Positions 33,604 through 35,178 of a stretch of DNA of 35,178 nucleotides are shown piece after piece. The DNA comes from Candidatus Omnitrophota bacterium (GTDB taxonomy: Bacteria; Omnitrophota; Gorgyraeia; B26-G9), in the NCBI GenBank assembly GCA_016213925.1, contig JACQZH010000006.1:1-35178 (forward strand), written 5' to 3'. Numbering within the stretch: position 1 is the stretch's first letter; every line of letters begins with the position of its first letter. Under the pieces are notes generated by a model. It searched no databases. It was not told the DNA's origin and saw only the letters and a list, made by a program, of their open reading frames with translations. The translations under genes and the position numbers were made by a program.

Positions 33604-34944
33604 TTAAATTGCGCCTTCGATCAAATTCTGCGCCAAACTGCTTTCCGCTTGCTTCTCCCCTGCAATTTTCATATCTATTTTTTTGTAAGCAGATTCTCGG
33701 GATTTATTTTGCGTATCGTAGGCATAGGCGAAAGAAATCAAAAAGTCAAGCTGCGGGCAAATTTTCCTGCCCTGAAGCATATTCCTTAATTGTTCTTCCT
33801 TCTCAAATATCTTTTTTACGCCTCCTTCTTTGCGGGTTTTCATTTCTACGGCAATTTCATACAGTAATTTCTGCAATTGGGTTTTATAAGTGCCTTCTTC
33901 TATCAATCCCAGCACAGCTTCCCAGTAATCCTGCCCTATAGCATCAATACCGGATTTTCCTTTATATTCAGGAGTAAGATCGCCCTTTACTGCATATAAA
34001 AATAACCTCCACATTTCTTCAATAAGCATTTCCGTCGTTTGCGCACGGCTAAAAGAATTAATATCAAATTCTACAGTATAACTGGTCCCTTTAACTTTTA
34101 GATTCTTCCACTCATCCTGTAAAGAATTAAATATTGCTTTTGCCCTAAATTGCTGATGCGGGGTTTGTATATAGACCATTTCCAGATGTTCTTCTGCATC
34201 TCTACCAAGATCTATGCGTATTTGTTTTAAAACATCGATTGCGTTACGGAAATTAGCTTTTGTGTACTGTGATGTTTTTTCCAGATATATATTTTTTTCT
34301 AAGGCAGCTAACTCTGTTTCGCTCATACCTCCCTGCGCGGCAAGAATCAAAATTATCTGCTTTATAATTTCCGATTCTGTTTTATCTACCGCCTTATTAA
34401 GCTCGCCCTTTTTATCAAAAGCTTTTAGCTCTTGCAGCCTTTTTCTATCCCGATAAACTAAAACTTCTGTTTTGGATATTTTAATGGGAAATTTCCTTTG
34501 CAACGCTGTTTCAATTAAAGAAAAAGTCAGGCGTCCATATCCTCCGGTAATTACAATTTTCTTAATTTTTTTCTCTTTATAAAGAGCCAGCGCTTCTTCA
34601 AAAGTTTTAATATTATCATTACCGCAGATAAGAATCACATCCGCGCTAATGTTGCTGCGCAAAACATCGGAAGAAGCTATAACACCTTTAATCTTTAAGA
34701 GATCGGAAGAAACCGCACGAGAGATTGTATTAAGCCAGGAAAAATTTTTTGTCCCATCTAAAAATTCGTTTCTTTTGAAATAATCTTTGAATTGCCCGGA
34801 ACCAATTTTTAAAGAAACAGCTAATGTTTCCCGCTGCTGACTCCAACAAATCATCCCATCCGAAGCCGCAGCAATTCTTGGCATAAGAACTGCCGCTAAA
34901 AGAAGCCCCATGGCCCCTTGAACAATAATTTTTCTTAATGTCAT
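33604..34944 (-). CDS. Exported DUF218 (YdcF/ElyC-like) protein with long C-terminal region
   Basis: 446 aa from ATG 34944. The track start at 35013 lies inside the predicted promoter, so it cannot be the translated start. The signal peptide is MTLRKIIVQGAMGLLLAAVLMPRIAAA. Residues ~95-270 show the DUF218 core (ADVILICGNDN...KKIVITGGYGR, then METVYIQTPHQQFRA-like strand), a fold in the SanA/ElyC/YdcF group linked to envelope biogenesis. The ~150-residue helical C-terminus is not typical. No clear ribosome binding site was found, and GTG at 34968 is an alternative start. Confidence 0.7.
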   Translation of the reverse strand: MTLRKIIVQGAMGLLLAAVLMPRIAAASDGMICWSQQRETLAVSLKIGSGQFKDYFKRNEFLDGTKNFSWLNTISRAVSSDLLKIKGVIASSDVLRSNISADVILICGNDNIKTFEEALALYKEKKIKKIVITGGYGRLTFSLIETALQRKFPIKISKTEVLVYRDRKRLQELKAFDKKGELNKAVDKTESEIIKQIILILAAQGGMSETELAALEKNIYLEKTSQYTKANFRNAIDVLKQIRIDLGRDAEEHLEMVYIQTPHQQFRAKAIFNSLQDEWKNLKVKGTSYTVEFDINSFSRAQTTEMLIEEMWRLFLYAVKGDLTPEYKGKSGIDAIGQDYWEAVLGLIEEGTYKTQLQKLLYEIAVEMKTRKEGGVKKIFEKEEQLRNMLQGRKICPQLDFLISFAYAYDTQNKSRESAYKKIDMKIAGEKQAESSLAQNLIEGAI

Positions 34945-34993
34945 AACTGTATTTTTTTCAACATGCACATCGCGGACATAAAAATTGTAATAA

Positions 34994-35022
34994 AGTATAC
35001 CTGAAGAATGCAATCTTTACAA
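34994..35022 (-). promoter_or_regulatory. Promoter of the DUF218 gene
   Basis: Minus-strand TTGTAA, 17-nt spacer, TATACT. The predicted start is near 34987, which excludes the track start at 35013. Confidence 0.52.
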
Positions 35023-35111
35023 GCAGCCAGAATTGTCCGAATTGACTCACATAAAATGTTACCGAAAGAAAATTTCAAAGTATTCGTTGACTCATAAATA
35101 ATGTTACCCAA

Positions 35112-35140
35112 ATAATAACCCCTGAAAGGGGGGTTATTAT
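35112..35140 (+). promoter_or_regulatory. Hairpin masking the transposase ribosome binding site
   Basis: ATAATAACCCC (35112-35122) pairs perfectly with GGGGTTATTAT (35130-35140). The G-run is also the only Shine-Dalgarno-like sequence before ATG 35142, so folding would limit translation. Confidence 0.6.
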
Positions 35141-35141
35141 C

Positions 35142-35178
35142 ATGACATTAGGAGCGAAAATGGAATATCTTAACAGTA
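35142..35178 (+). CDS. Transposase, N-terminal fragment (partial)
   Basis: Twelve codons (MTLGAKMEYLNS) remain before the window ends. The start resembles integrase-core (DDE) transposases whose N-terminus begins MTLGAK-E-L from memory of that group; the assignment rests mainly on the IS-end structure directly upstream. The family cannot be fixed from this length. Confidence 0.55.
   Translation, partial: MTLGAKMEYLNS

Larger units (their letters stand above)
35042..35178 (+). mobile_element. Left end of an insertion sequence (cut by window edge)
   Basis: Two related 26-bp units, TTGACTCACATAAAATGTTACC... (35042-35067) and TTGACTCATAAATAATGTTACC... (35087-35112), lie in direct orientation 45 bp apart, then a hairpin and a transposase-like start. 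This arrangement is typical of an IS terminus with doubled transposase-binding sites. The right end and any target duplication lie outside the window. Confidence 0.62.

Overview
The window is AT-rich DNA from a Gram-negative bacterium. It encodes lipoprotein signal peptides, an outer-membrane barrel protein and PilT-type ATPases. The mix of GT-C glycosyltransferases, several EIIA-like regulators without sugar permeases, an energy-converting hydrogenase-related complex and a DUF218 protein suggests a candidate phylum such as Omnitrophota. That assignment is inferred from gene content and is not proven. No rRNA, tRNA or CRISPR array was seen.

Layout. 1-3.8 kb (mostly minus strand): a truncated membrane acyltransferase, an alpha/beta hydrolase, and a pilT plus pilT/pilU-like pair. 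4-10.4 kb: a GNAT acetyltransferase, a lone receiver domain, a TraF/FadL-like outer-membrane protein, a YcgQ gene with a broken YcgR-type permease, a tandem-ACT protein, a two-CW/GGDEF diguanylate cyclase and a cold-shock protein. 10.5-15.9 kb: a GT-C glycosyltransferase, a small lipoprotein, a DEAD-box helicase and an HI0933-type flavoprotein. 15.9-18.1 kb: an ArsB/NhaD-type ion transporter paired with an EIIA-CBS protein.

18.3-32.1 kb is a 14-kb run of minus-strand genes with short gaps or overlaps. It opens with a consensus-like promoter at 32.18 kb and ends at a terminator near 18.16 kb. It starts with an HTH-EIIA regulator and a plain EIIA, followed by an L-2-hydroxyglutarate-oxidase-like flavoprotein, a glycerophosphodiesterase, a TPR lipoprotein, an iron-sulfur flavoprotein, a GT-C glycosyltransferase and a second HTH-EIIA. 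It closes with a complex-I-like membrane complex (HyfB, C, E, F, NuoC/NuoD-like and ferredoxin-NuoB-like subunits). The large subunit lacks the cysteine motifs that hold the NiFe centre, so this is best read as an Ehr-type complex and not a hydrogenase. Its NuoC-NuoD gene is broken at the domain junction.

32.2-35.2 kb: a secreted lipoprotein phosphatase with a small secreted partner, a DUF3820 protein, an exported DUF218 protein, and the left end of an insertion sequence cut off by the window edge.

The most notable theme is four EIIA-type phospho-acceptor proteins (two with DNA-binding heads, one with CBS domains) next to ion-translocating machinery, with no PTS permease. Three tandem 10-bp repeats lie in the leader of the first regulator gene. 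A second theme is three genes whose -10-like element lies exactly 7 nt before the ATG with no Shine-Dalgarno sequence, which suggests leaderless mRNAs.
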